The notes below the pieces were generated by a model that was given only the letters and a program-made list of their open reading frames with translations, had not been told where the DNA came from and did not search any database. From Calditrichia bacterium (GTDB lineage Bacteria; Calditrichota; Calditrichia; Calditrichales; J004): a DNA stretch of 64,000 nt. A program made the translations under genes and the position numbers. The stretch spans positions 62,001-126,000 of the forward strand of contig JACKAO010000004.1 in the NCBI GenBank assembly GCA_020635035.1. Direction: 5' to 3'. This document shows, piece after piece, positions 9,319 to 19,000 of this stretch (position 1 is the first letter of the stretch; every line of letters begins with the position of its first letter).

Positions 9319-10801
9319 ATCAACACAAAACTGGATAACATTAATTGGTGCAATGATCGCTTTAATCGCGGTCTCCATGATTATTTTCCTGTTTACAATC
9401 TCCGCTTTTCTATCAAACACTCATACCTATCTTGGGTTGGTAATTTATATTTTATTACCGGCTGTAATGATTATCGGATTAATTCTGATCCCAATTGGTA
9501 TGCTTATCACAGTCAGGAGAAGGGAAGGTAAAGAGCCGACTACCGGGGTCTGGCCTCGTGTCGATCTTAATGAAAAAAGACACCGTAATGCTTTCTTTAT
9601 TTTTTCGATCGGGACAACCTTATTAGTTTTTGCATCAGCTGTAGGCAGTTATGAAGTATTTCATTTCACAGAATCTGTTGAATTTTGTGGAACAACCTGC
9701 CATACTGTGATGAAACCCGAATACACTGCTTACCAGAATTCAGCGCATGCGCGTGTTGCCTGCGTTGCCTGCCATGTTGGAACCGGCGCAGACTGGTATG
9801 TACGTTCTAAATTATCCGGAGCCTACCAGGTTTATGCAGTAATTGCAGATGTTTACCCAAGACCTATTCCGACACCGGTGCACAATTTGCGTCCAGCCCG
9901 TGAAACATGTGAACAATGCCATTGGCCGCAAAAATTTTATTCTCGTAAACTACGTGTTGAAGACCATTATCTTGGTAATGAAGAGAACACAGAATGGGAA
10001 ATTCAGTTGATTATGAAAATCGGAGCTGAAGAACATGCCAAAGGTTTATCAGAAGGAATACATTGGCATATAAATCCTGATGTCCGTGTTGAATATATCA
10101 CTACAGATGAACGTCGCCAGGAAATCCCCTGGGTTCGATTTACAAATCTAAAAACAAATGAGAGCAAGGTTTACATCGACGAGGAAAATCCAATAGATGA
10201 AGAAATGGTGAAGCCGGAAAATATGCGTGTGATGGACTGTATGGATTGCCACAACAGGCCTTCACATGATTATAAAACACCTATTAATTTTGTAAACCTG
10301 GCCATCAGTAAAAATCCTGAAATTGCAGAATTGCCGGAATTGAAATACACAGCAGTTGATCTCTGCTCCGAAGAATATGGTTCAACAGATTCGGCAATGC
10401 AGGCAATTGAAAACGGCCTTAAAACATTTTACGAAGAAAATTATCCGGAAGTTCTGGAAGAAAAAAGTGAACTTTTTAAACAGGCAGTCATTGATATTCA
10501 AACAGCATTTTCTCAAAATATTTTTCCTGAAATGAAAGTACGCTGGGATGCTTATCCAAATAATATCGGGCATATGAATTTTAATGGTTGTTTCCGGTGC
10601 CATAATGACCGCCATACAAGTGATGATGGTCAGGTAATCAGCAGAGAATGTAACGCATGTCATTTAATAACAGCTCAGGGAACAAAAGATGATATGCAGC
10701 TTGCCATGACGGGTCAGGCTTTGGAATTTATGCACCCGGATGGTGAAGAAGACTGGAAAGATTCGCTTTGTTCAGATTGTCATGCAGGAGTAAATCCATA
10801 A
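9299..10801 (+). CDS. NapC/NirT-like membrane-anchored multihaem cytochrome
   Basis: A 500-aa protein with three N-terminal hydrophobic segments (about 12-40, 43-72, 97-117). It has seven haem sites: an unusual CxxxCH (CGTTCH, near residue 130), then CVACH, CEQCH, CMDCH, CFRCH, CNACH and CSDCH. The first module (CGTTCHTVMKPEYTAYQNSAH) is typical of NapC/NirT relatives, which take electrons from menaquinol. The long C-terminal half is larger than in NapC. It starts inside the end of the 17-haem gene, so it is cotranslated. Inferred role: membrane anchor passing quinol electrons to the soluble tetrahaem protein that follows. Substrate reductase not present in the window. Confidence 0.82.
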   Translation: MKISLPKSTQNWITLIGAMIALIAVSMIIFLFTISAFLSNTHTYLGLVIYILLPAVMIIGLILIPIGMLITVRRREGKEPTTGVWPRVDLNEKRHRNAFFIFSIGTTLLVFASAVGSYEVFHFTESVEFCGTTCHTVMKPEYTAYQNSAHARVACVACHVGTGADWYVRSKLSGAYQVYAVIADVYPRPIPTPVHNLRPARETCEQCHWPQKFYSRKLRVEDHYLGNEENTEWEIQLIMKIGAEEHAKGLSEGIHWHINPDVRVEYITTDERRQEIPWVRFTNLKTNESKVYIDEENPIDEEMVKPENMRVMDCMDCHNRPSHDYKTPINFVNLAISKNPEIAELPELKYTAVDLCSEEYGSTDSAMQAIENGLKTFYEENYPEVLEEKSELFKQAVIDIQTAFSQNIFPEMKVRWDAYPNNIGHMNFNGCFRCHNDRHTSDDGQVISRECNACHLITAQGTKDDMQLAMTGQALEFMHPDGEEDWKDSLCSDCHAGVNP

Positions 10802-10856
10802 AATAAAATAACGATTCAAAACTTTAATTGTTTTTTACCAAACCATAGGAGGTATT

Positions 10857-11393
10857 ATGAAAAAACTACTAATTATGCTTATTTTGTTATTTCCGGTTGT
10901 AATTCTGGCGCAAAACTATGTGGGTGTGGATAAATGTAAAACATGCCACAAAAAACCGGATCAGGGTGAACAATTTGGCATTTGGGAAAAAAGTAAGCAC
11001 GCAAAAGCCTTTGAAACCTTGAAAGGTGAAGAAGCTGCAAAGATAGCAAAAGAAAAAGGACTAACTGTTGCTGCATATGAAGCTCCTGAATGTTTGAAAT
11101 GCCATGTTACAGGTTATGATGCTCCTGCTGATAAAAAAGAAGATAAATTTAAAGCAGAAGATGGCGTTCAATGCGAAACCTGTCATGGTCCGGGTTCTGA
11201 ATATAAAAGCAAAAAAGTAATGCAGGATCGTAAAGCTGCAATTGAAAAAGGTATGGCTGCCATTTTAGTTAAGGATGGTTCAGCAGAAAAACAATGTATT
11301 ACCTGTCATAATTCAGAAAGTCCTACTCACAAAGAATTTAAATTTGCTGAAATGTGGGAAAAGATTAAACATCCCGTTCCAGCAGGAAAATAA
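10857..11393 (+). CDS. Periplasmic tetrahaem cytochrome, c554-like
   Basis: A 178-aa protein behind a strong AGGAGG site. Signal peptide about 1-18 (VVILAQ). Four CxxCH motifs: CKTCH, CLKCH, CETCH, CITCH. The pattern YVGVDKCKTCH...W..SKHAKAF...CLKCHVTGYD...GVQCETCHGPGS is the cytochrome c554/c-prime family signature. It is the last gene of the cytochrome operon and is followed by a strong terminator. Likely a small shuttle taking electrons from the upstream membrane cytochromes (inference). Confidence 0.88.
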   Translation: MKKLLIMLILLFPVVILAQNYVGVDKCKTCHKKPDQGEQFGIWEKSKHAKAFETLKGEEAAKIAKEKGLTVAAYEAPECLKCHVTGYDAPADKKEDKFKAEDGVQCETCHGPGSEYKSKKVMQDRKAAIEKGMAAILVKDGSAEKQCITCHNSESPTHKEFKFAEMWEKIKHPVPAGK

Positions 11394-11403
11394 AGTGTAC
11401 AAT

Positions 11404-11436
11404 AAAAAAAGCTGCCTAGGGCAGCTTTTTTTTTAT
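11404..11436. terminator. Bidirectional rho-independent terminator between convergent operons
   Basis: Stem GCTGCC/GGCAGC (11411-11416 with 11420-11425) extended by an A-run on the left and a T-run on the right, so it can stop both the cytochrome operon and the rnf operon coming from the other side. Confidence 0.9.
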
Positions 11437-11478
11437 TCAAAATCAATTATAATAATACAGAGTTTATTTCTGCCTTTG

Positions 11479-11655
11479 CTAATGCTGATGACTACAGCTA
11501 CCTTCATGGCTGCATCCCAGGCAACCGCGTTTATCCTGCATAAGATCACAATCCAAGGAAAGTTTTCTTTTCTTACGATAATAATACTGCAGAGAAACCC
11601 ATCCGATCATTAAAAAAACAATGATAAAAACCGCTTTTAGTAAATGAAATAACAT
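11479..11655 (-). CDS. Small cysteine-rich single-TM protein, NqrM-like, at the end of the rnf operon
   Basis: A 58-aa protein starting two bases after rnfA with AGGAGG inside the end of rnfA. One TM helix (about 4-23), a basic patch RKKRK, then a Cys/His-rich tail: Cys36, and CLGCSHEGSCSHQH (Cys45, 48, 54). Layout (one helix, then four cysteines in a short soluble tail) and position match NqrM (DUF539), the maturation factor that helps build the iron site between NqrD and NqrE, the counterparts of RnfE/RnfA. Inferred role: iron delivery or assembly for Rnf. Sequence identity to NqrM was not tested. Confidence 0.7.
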   Translation of the reverse strand: MLFHLLKAVFIIVFLMIGWVSLQYYYRKKRKLSLDCDLMQDKRGCLGCSHEGSCSHQH

Positions 11656-11657
11656 TA

Positions 11658-12242
11658 TTATTGTCCTCCTAAGCCGGCAAATCCCATAAAAGCCATCGAC
11701 AAAATACCAGCAACCATAAGTGTTAAAGCTGCACCTTTTAAAACATTTGGTACAGCAGAAAGTTGCAATTCTTCGCGGATCCCCGACATTATCAACAGTG
11801 CTAAAGTAAATCCTGCACCTGCACCAACTGCAAATGAAAGTGATTGCAGAAAATCATAACCTCGATTTGTCTGGAATAATGCCAGACCAAGAATAGCACA
11901 GTTTGTGGTTATCAGCGGAAGAAAAATCCCTAAAGCTTTAAACAAAGCAGGGCTGAATTTTTTTATGACCATTTCCACCAACTGCACGGTTGAAGCAATA
12001 ACTACAATGTATGAAATCAACTGGAGATATTGGGCATCTATTCTAACCAGAAGATTATGAATGCCATAGGCTGAAACAGATGCAATTAACATTACAAAAG
12101 AAACGGCTGCGCCCATTCGTGTAGCAGTGGATATTTTCCCTGATACTCCAAGAAATGGACAGATCCCAAGGAAAGTACTCAGTACAAAATTGTTAATTAA
12201 AGCCGCGTTTAAAAAAATAAACCAATATTGTTCGGTAACCAT
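11658..12242 (-). CDS. rnfA: Rnf electron transport complex subunit A
   Basis: A 194-aa integral membrane protein with about six helices and the family features NNFVLSTFLGICPFLGVSG near the N-terminus and the inverted-repeat partner TNCAILGLALFQ in the middle. The buried cysteines in these two segments help hold the membrane iron-sulfur cluster shared with RnfE. Length is standard. It follows rnfE by 20 bases in the minus-strand operon. Rnf couples reduced ferredoxin:NAD+ oxidoreduction to Na+ or H+ translocation. Confidence 0.95.
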   Translation of the reverse strand: MVTEQYWFIFLNAALINNFVLSTFLGICPFLGVSGKISTATRMGAAVSFVMLIASVSAYGIHNLLVRIDAQYLQLISYIVVIASTVQLVEMVIKKFSPALFKALGIFLPLITTNCAILGLALFQTNRGYDFLQSLSFAVGAGAGFTLALLIMSGIREELQLSAVPNVLKGAALTLMVAGILSMAFMGFAGLGGQ

Positions 12243-12262
12243 TTACGTTGTTTCCCTATATT

Positions 12263-12919
12263 TCAATCGGCCATAGCCATATCAGGTTCGGCAATTTTTT
12301 CATTTATTTTTTTTCGTTCTTTAAGCCAGTTAAAAAACATCAGGTAAGCTCCTAATACAAAAAATGCTCCACCGGGTAAAATCATAATAATTAAAGGCTG
12401 AAAATCCGGTCCAAAAAGAGAAAATCCTGCAAAGGTTCCATTGCCTAATACTTCCCGGACGATTCCCAGGCAAAGTACGGCGAATGTAAACCCGGAACCC
12501 ATTCCCAATCCGTCAAGAACGGATCTGCCGATCGAATTTTTTGATGCAAATGCTTCTGCGCGGCCGAGAATAATACAATTCACCACGATTAATGAAATAA
12601 ATGCTCCAAGGCTTTTATGGACTTCCAGGCTGACTGCTTTGATCGCATAATCAGCAACAGTTACAAATGTGGCGATTATAAGGATATAAGTAGCAATTCT
12701 TACCTGCTTTGGAATAAGTTTACGCAAAGATGATACCAGCAGATTGGAAAGTATTAATACGAAAGTTGTGGCGATTCCCATTACCAGGGCATTAATAACC
12801 GAGTTTGTTACAGCCAGTACGGGGCACATACCCAGGAGCATTACGAAAACCGGATTTTCTTTCCAGACTCCTTTTAAAAAAACATCCATTTTATCTGCTT
12901 GAACATTCAATTCAGTCAT
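12263..12919 (-). CDS. rnfE: Rnf electron transport complex subunit E
   Basis: A 218-aa membrane protein homologous to RnfA with about six helices. Signature segments NPVFVMLLGMCPVLAVTNS and VNCIILGRAEAFASKN carry the cysteines for the membrane [2Fe-2S] site shared with RnfA. Its ATG directly abuts the rnfG stop codon, so the two are translationally coupled. Ends with a basic cytoplasmic tail. Confidence 0.95.
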   Translation of the reverse strand: MTELNVQADKMDVFLKGVWKENPVFVMLLGMCPVLAVTNSVINALVMGIATTFVLILSNLLVSSLRKLIPKQVRIATYILIIATFVTVADYAIKAVSLEVHKSLGAFISLIVVNCIILGRAEAFASKNSIGRSVLDGLGMGSGFTFAVLCLGIVREVLGNGTFAGFSLFGPDFQPLIIMILPGGAFFVLGAYLMFFNWLKERKKINEKIAEPDMAMAD

Positions 12920-13618
12920 TTAATTTTCCTGTGGTGCGCTGTGTTTTAATACATTAATATTTTTTGCAATGACCGGAATATTTAACTCTGCACTTTTGGC
13001 AATCATTTTTGTAACTGCACGCGAAGAGATTGTTGCCCCTGTAATTGCACTTATCTGGGAGTCATTACTCTTTTGACCTTTAACCAGGGATATCGGAACT
13101 TTAAGCGATTTTTTATCATCCGTGAGCGTTACATTTAAATTATCAAAGTTTGCTATGAATTCAGGATCTTTTTCGATTTTATCGCCAAGACCGGGTGTTT
13201 CTGTACTTTGCAGTACTTTCATACCAATAATTTCCTGTTGTTCAGGCGAATATCCGTAAATAAGTCTGATAACATCCTGAAAGCCCTGATCACGTGCTTC
13301 AATTGCTACCCCAATCAAGGAATCATTAGCACTATAGCAGGCATAAATTTTAAAGGAAGTTGCTTCTTCATCTGTTACCGGAATGATATTTTTTTGATCA
13401 TTAATGGTAAAAACCTTTTTAGTAACAGCTCCCGGCAATACATCAAAAATTGATTTTTCAAGATATGCTGCTTCATTGGCATTAATGTATGGTAGTGTAA
13501 ATTGAAAAGTAAAAACAATCAGAATTCCGGCTATCAGCCCAATACTGCCCATAGATAGCAACATCTTGCCGCTGCTGACTGATTCTTCTTCTACAATCTG
13601 GTTTTCAATATCGGACAA
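12920..13618 (-). CDS. rnfG: Rnf electron transport complex subunit G (covalent FMN)
   Basis: A 232-aa protein with one N-terminal TM helix (about 20-40) and an FMN-binding domain on the outer face. The flavinylation motif is seen as ISAITGATISSRAV (consensus S/T-GAT-x-S/T). STETPGLGDKI is the other family hallmark. FMN attachment needs ApbE, which is not in this window. Lies between rnfD and rnfE with no gap to rnfE. Confidence 0.95.
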   Translation of the reverse strand: MSDIENQIVEEESVSSGKMLLSMGSIGLIAGILIVFTFQFTLPYINANEAAYLEKSIFDVLPGAVTKKVFTINDQKNIIPVTDEEATSFKIYACYSANDSLIGVAIEARDQGFQDVIRLIYGYSPEQQEIIGMKVLQSTETPGLGDKIEKDPEFIANFDNLNVTLTDDKKSLKVPISLVKGQKSNDSQISAITGATISSRAVTKMIAKSAELNIPVIAKNINVLKHSAPQEN

Positions 13619-13634
13619 TTTTTACTCCGTTCAC

Positions 13635-14657
13635 TCAGTTTTTTGATTTTACATAACCATAAATCGGCGGCTGGGTTACCCTGTTTATTAATGGCGTTAC
13701 ACCGTTCATTAGCAAAATAGCATACATTACACCTTCCGGTAAACCGCCAAATGTGCGGATTAAAACAACCAGGAATCCAATACCCATTCCGAAAATCCAG
13801 CATCCTTTATGTGTTATTGGTGATGAAACAGGATCGGTTGCCATAAAAATGGCTCCAAGCATTAATCCACCTGAAAATAAATGAAAACTTGCCGGTGCAA
13901 ACTTAACCGGATCCACGCCATGCAAAACAGAAGCAAAAATAATGACCATAAAAAAAACACCCAGCGGTATACGCCAGTTTATATAATTTCTGAGTACCAT
14001 ATATATGCCGCCAAGCAGCAGAAAAATAGCACCGGTTTCGCCAAGCGATCCTGCTGATGATCCAAAGAACAAATGGGTTAATTCCGTTAAATGAGAATCA
14101 AACTTCATTTGAGATAGTGGTGTTGCAGCAGTAATGGCATCAATTTTTGATTGAACAAAAGGCAAAGCGAATGTATGGCCCCTTAGTTGAGTTATTCCGC
14201 TAAAATCGGAAATTGGGGACCAGGTTGTCAGTGCGACAGGAAAAGATGCCTGAAGAAAAGCACGTCCTACCAAAGCCGGGTTAAAAATATTAGAACCAAT
14301 ACCGCCAAAAATAAGTTTTCCCAGAGCAATTGCTACGATTCCGCCTAAGAACGCCATCCAAAGCGGAATTCCAGGGGGTAGTGTTAATGCCAGTAACAAG
14401 CCTGTAAGCAACGCTGTGTTATCTTTAATAGAATTAAATTTCTTTTTTGTACCTATCAGATATATCCATTCCGTACCTACGGCACCTGCGATAGAAGCTG
14501 CAATTACAAGAATACCGCTTATTCCAAAATAATAGATACCTGCCAGTATTGCCGGGATCAGGCTAAAGATAACCTGGCGCATCACGGCAGGCGTGTCTTC
14601 CTGCTGTTTTAAAAACGGGGAAGATGTAAGCAACAATTTAGGAGCGGATTTTTCCAT
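13635..14657 (-). CDS. rnfD: Rnf electron transport complex subunit D
   Basis: A membrane protein of about 340 aa starting at ATG 14657, two bases after the rnfC stop. An upstream GTG (14693) inside rnfC is the alternative. About nine to ten helices, PALVGRAFLQASFP signature, and the covalent FMN site in AITAATPLSQ. The partner GALMLGAIFMATDPVSSP-like segment (LMLGAIFMATDPVSSP) is visible near the end. Forms the membrane core with RnfA, E and G. Confidence 0.94.
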   Translation of the reverse strand: MEKSAPKLLLTSSPFLKQQEDTPAVMRQVIFSLIPAILAGIYYFGISGILVIAASIAGAVGTEWIYLIGTKKKFNSIKDNTALLTGLLLALTLPPGIPLWMAFLGGIVAIALGKLIFGGIGSNIFNPALVGRAFLQASFPVALTTWSPISDFSGITQLRGHTFALPFVQSKIDAITAATPLSQMKFDSHLTELTHLFFGSSAGSLGETGAIFLLLGGIYMVLRNYINWRIPLGVFFMVIIFASVLHGVDPVKFAPASFHLFSGGLMLGAIFMATDPVSSPITHKGCWIFGMGIGFLVVLIRTFGGLPEGVMYAILLMNGVTPLINRVTQPPIYGYVKSKN

Positions 14658-14658
14658 T

Positions 14659-16011
14659 CTAACTCGCTTTTCGTTGTTTTGCCTGTTTTTCACGCAGCAG
14701 GGCTTTTGCTACTCTGAAGCGCTGAACAAGTGGAATATTGGATGGGCAAACATATGAACAGGAACCGCATTCAACACAATCCATCACATGATAACCAAGC
14801 ATACCTTCATAATCACGTGTTTTTGCAAGGGCTCCTAATCTGCTTGGATTTAAATAAACAGGACAAGCATCAACACAGCGCAGGCAGCGGATACAAGGGT
14901 ATTCTTCCCGAATTGTTACTTCTTCATCTGTAAGGCACAATATTCCGGATGTCCCCTTCATAATCGGAACATCCATATAAACCTGCGGAGCGCCCATCAT
15001 CGGACCTCCAAAAAGTACCTGGCGGGTGTTTTCTTTTAATCCACCGCAATAATCCAGCACATCGGCTAATTTCGTTCCGATGGGAATTAAAAGATTAGAT
15101 GGTTTTTCAATTCCCGGGCCGGTAATTGTTACTACGCGTTCGATTAAAGGCTGGCCAAACCGGAACATCATCCCTATACCAGCAATTGTACCGACATTCT
15201 GTACCACAACTTCCACATCTATTGGGAGTTTTCCACTGGGAACTTCACGTTTCAAAACGGCTTCAATAAGCATTTTTTCAGCGCCCTGTGGATATTTTGT
15301 TTGCAGGGCAACAACTTCGCCGTTCATATCAGCCGGGATTCGTTTATTTAATAAGGCGATAGCATCGTCTTTATTGTTTTCAATTCCAATATAAAATCGT
15401 TCGCATCCAAGCACTTTTTCTAGTATCCTGATGCCATAAAAAACATCATCAAACTGCTCAAGCATTACGCGGTGGTCGCTTGTAAGATAGGGTTCGCATT
15501 CCACACCGTTGATAATTAAAAACTTGGCCTTTTTGCCTTCGGGCACGCTTAATTTTACGTGTGTCGGAAAGGCTGCCCCGCCCAAACCTACAAAACCTCC
15601 GTGTTGAATAAGGCTGATCAGTTCTCCGGGTGTTAAAGATTCCCACTCCATGGCATGCTCGTTGTAAAATGTTTGCGGAGAGTATGGATCCCGGCTGATA
15701 ATAACCGATTCGACCAGTTTACCACTAGGATGATGACGCATCTCTATGGCTTTAACTGTACCTGTTACCGGAGCATGCTGGCCGATGCTTACAAAGCCGG
15801 CAGGTTCGCCTATGATTTGCCCCCGGTATACTTTATCGCCTTCTTTTACCAAAAGCCGGGAAGGTGCTCCTAAATGCTGGCTTAAAGGGATTACAAGTTC
15901 ATCTGTAAAAGGCATACGTTCAATGGCGATATGCCGTGTTAAATCTTTGTAATCACCAGGGTGAATGCCATGGCGAAATGTTTTCATTGATTTATTAAAG
16001 AAAGATAACAT
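14659..16011 (-). CDS. rnfC: Rnf electron transport complex subunit C
   Basis: A 450-aa peripheral subunit with NADH/FMN-binding folds and two [4Fe-4S] motifs near the C-terminus: CIRCLRCVDACP and CVECGSCSYVCP. N-terminal HGIHPGDYKDLT and the glycine-rich GLGGAAFPTHVKL segment (FMN/NADH site) are typical. Presence of this ferredoxin-like C-terminus together with RnfB marks the complex as Rnf rather than Na+-NQR. Separated by 8 bases from the 1479-aa PFOR-like gene upstream. Confidence 0.95.
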   Translation of the reverse strand: MLSFFNKSMKTFRHGIHPGDYKDLTRHIAIERMPFTDELVIPLSQHLGAPSRLLVKEGDKVYRGQIIGEPAGFVSIGQHAPVTGTVKAIEMRHHPSGKLVESVIISRDPYSPQTFYNEHAMEWESLTPGELISLIQHGGFVGLGGAAFPTHVKLSVPEGKKAKFLIINGVECEPYLTSDHRVMLEQFDDVFYGIRILEKVLGCERFYIGIENNKDDAIALLNKRIPADMNGEVVALQTKYPQGAEKMLIEAVLKREVPSGKLPIDVEVVVQNVGTIAGIGMMFRFGQPLIERVVTITGPGIEKPSNLLIPIGTKLADVLDYCGGLKENTRQVLFGGPMMGAPQVYMDVPIMKGTSGILCLTDEEVTIREEYPCIRCLRCVDACPVYLNPSRLGALAKTRDYEGMLGYHVMDCVECGSCSYVCPSNIPLVQRFRVAKALLREKQAKQRKAS

Positions 16012-16019
16012 ACGATTGC

Positions 16020-19000
16020 TTAATTTTTACCTTTCGCATAATCTGCAAGTGTTTTCTTTGCAGACTCATTTTTATTTTTCAGATCATGCAGAGTTTTTAG
16101 TTTTTCAGTCAGACGATTATGATAAATCTGCCAGTGCTCATTTTGGACATATGCTAATTGTGTGTTGTAATCGGCTTCGAGTTGGCTTTTAAGATTGCTG
16201 ATTTCATCGTCTAGTTTTTTCTGCCATTTTTGATCTACATAAGAACGGTCAAATGTTTTTATACCTGCGATTTCCTGGAGCAAATTCCAGTTTCTTTTTG
16301 CAGCAGCGCTGTATGCAGCAATTTTTTTACTGACGGCTACGGTGTGGTTCTGACCATTGATATCTTTGATTGTGATATAGGGTTTGAATTCATTCTGTTT
16401 CTCAGCTGAAAGATCGATATAATCTGCTATTTGAATGTAGCTGTCATCCCAATCACTCTTTGATATTGTCCGGAATTCATTACGGAATTCTTTTTCGTGA
16501 ACAGCCCAGTCAGCAAACGTGAATTTCTCACTGCTATCTTTTGATGCATCACTGCTCCAGTCTGATTCAACAGCAGGATTGCCATCTAAAGAAAAACATT
16601 CTGTAAAATATGGTGATCTATCCGGATTATATTTAAATAATGGAAAAACCCGGCTGTTGATAGCACGTTTATGATGGCGATTGGCTTCATATTCGGCTAA
16701 TCCCTGCATATGGGGCTCACAGGCATAAAGATGCAGAAATCCAGGTTTGCCCGATTGCACCATGTCGATGATTCCGGACATTAAATGCCCGGGATTGGCT
16801 GCGGTGCTGTGTAAAATATACCGGTCACTATAGTTAATTGTCCAGTTTAGCAGGTTCTCCAGTGAGCCTGAACGGGTCATATTATTTAATACGCAAATAT
16901 ACAACGGTCTTTCATTCCTTCCGGCAGCCGCTATACTTTGCAGGCTCTGTGAAGAGAGTGTCTCATTGTCCAGAATTAAAAGGGCAGGGGGACATAATTG
17001 TTTTTCATATTCATTAAAATCCTGCCAGCTGAATGTTTCAAACGAAGCTTCACTTTCCTGCTCGACCCAGGCATCCTTTAACTCAAGCTCAGCTTTACGT
17101 AATATCTTGAAATCATCTGCCAGGCTTGCTGTCACCCCTTCAAATAATCCTTTTATAGTTGATGCTAAGTTATTCCCGTTCGTGTTTATCCACGGATTGG
17201 CAAAAGGGTTAAATGGATATCCTGCGCACCAGTAAAGTAAACCGCTGCTGTTTAAAACCGAGACCAGGCGTGCGCGACCATTTCCATTTGCAGCAATTTT
17301 ATAGTTTTGTTTTAAAGTTTTTAATTTCAGGCTCAGTTCTGTCAGTCGTTTTATCTGTTTTGCGTTTGTCTTCTTAGATTGGTCTTTAGGTGAGATAAGA
17401 TTTATTAAATCACTGACTTCAAGATCTTTGCCTTCTAATTGTGACAGTTTTGAACCAAATTCTTCAAATTCATTAATACGGACAGATGTCTCAAGCCGAC
17501 CCTGTATTTTTTCCTGGATTAACCGGATAGTTTCGTCAAGCTTGTCCGTAAATTTTTCATAACGTTCATTCATTACAGCTTCAACTGAAGACATAAGCAG
17601 ATGAATTGTTGTTTTAACACCACTTCCGGGGAAAGCATTGTCACCACCGCTGAGTGTATAGTAATTTTTCTTATGTAAAAGAACATTTATTAACGAATCA
17701 CTGTTTTCAGGATTAATAAACGGTTCAGGACTGGATTCAACCAGTTGATTTTGAAAATCAAAGTTCCGGCGGTAATTATTTATTACATCATTCGTACTTT
17801 CAACCATTTCTAAAGCTTTTTCCGGGCATACATTTACGCATGATGTACATCCTTTGCATGCAGCCGGATTAACATTTATGGTTAATATTTTTCCGGAACC
17901 TTTAACCTGGTTGTGTGCTGATTCAAAAAACATTGTTGTTCGCACAAGTGGTAATGCAGCAATCTCATTTAAAACAAGTTGAAATTCATCTTGCAGCTTG
18001 CGCAACTGATCATCTTTCAATCCCATTTTTTGGCTCAGATGATTAAATGCTTCCTGAAATAATGAACCTGCTGATAGAAACCTGTTTAGATCATCAGTTG
18101 AAAAAAGTTTATATGCCTGTTTGCTCAGATTATCTGCAATACGCTGCACCTGTATCAATTTTTTACCTTTTAATGACAGGGCATCAAGGGCTGATTTTAA
18201 TATATCATCAGTCGTTGTGATCATTGACGGCAATGCAGAATCGGGACATTGCGACCAGCACATGCCACAACCGCTGCACCTTTCCGGGATAATTTGCGGT
18301 ACTTTTTCAGTAATAACTGCAAGGTCACGGAATGAACTGCTGAATGCAGGTAAAGTATTGCTGGCAAGAAAAGGATCATTTAATATTTGTTTGCGCTGAT
18401 CCATCCTGTACAGATATCCAACAGAATCCCAGGTGCGCGCTAAATCATAAATCGTCCCATCAGGATTTTTGACTTGTTTTACTGTCCATGGAGTATCTTC
18501 TTCTGGATTTTTTAGGCCTGTAAATTCCGGGATGGAATTCCAATTAAGTGGTTTTACAGCATCAAAACCCTGCTGGATACTTTTTAAAATTTCAAGAATC
18601 TGAGATGCAAAAAGTCGATTCTCCGTAAAAATCTTTTTTAGATTTTCTTTACGTTCTTTTAATGAATTTAGATTGGTAAAAGTATCGATTTTCAGCAGCG
18701 CTCCGTACAATGCATAGTGTGCTGTCATCTCACGGTTTGCCGGTATTACAGCGATTTCATCGGCAATGTTTTTTGCGTCCAGATGAAACAGGCGAAGCTG
18801 TTTGTTTTTAATTATCCGGCGGTTGTTTTCTGAAAGACGCTGCCAAATTGTTTCAGCAGAAAGTGAACTGTTTATAAGTAAAGAACCTTTTTCAGCAATG
18901 TGCTCAATATTTCCTTCGAAGAGCATATTTGATAAAACGACAATCTTCGTCTCTGTAAATGCCACGGATTGTTCGGTATTAGAATAAGACAAAGTCAGTT

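Noticed and set aside
11658..16011. Na+-translocating NADH:quinone reductase (Nqr)
   Set aside because: RnfB and the double-ferredoxin C-terminus of RnfC are present, and no NqrF or NqrA is seen.
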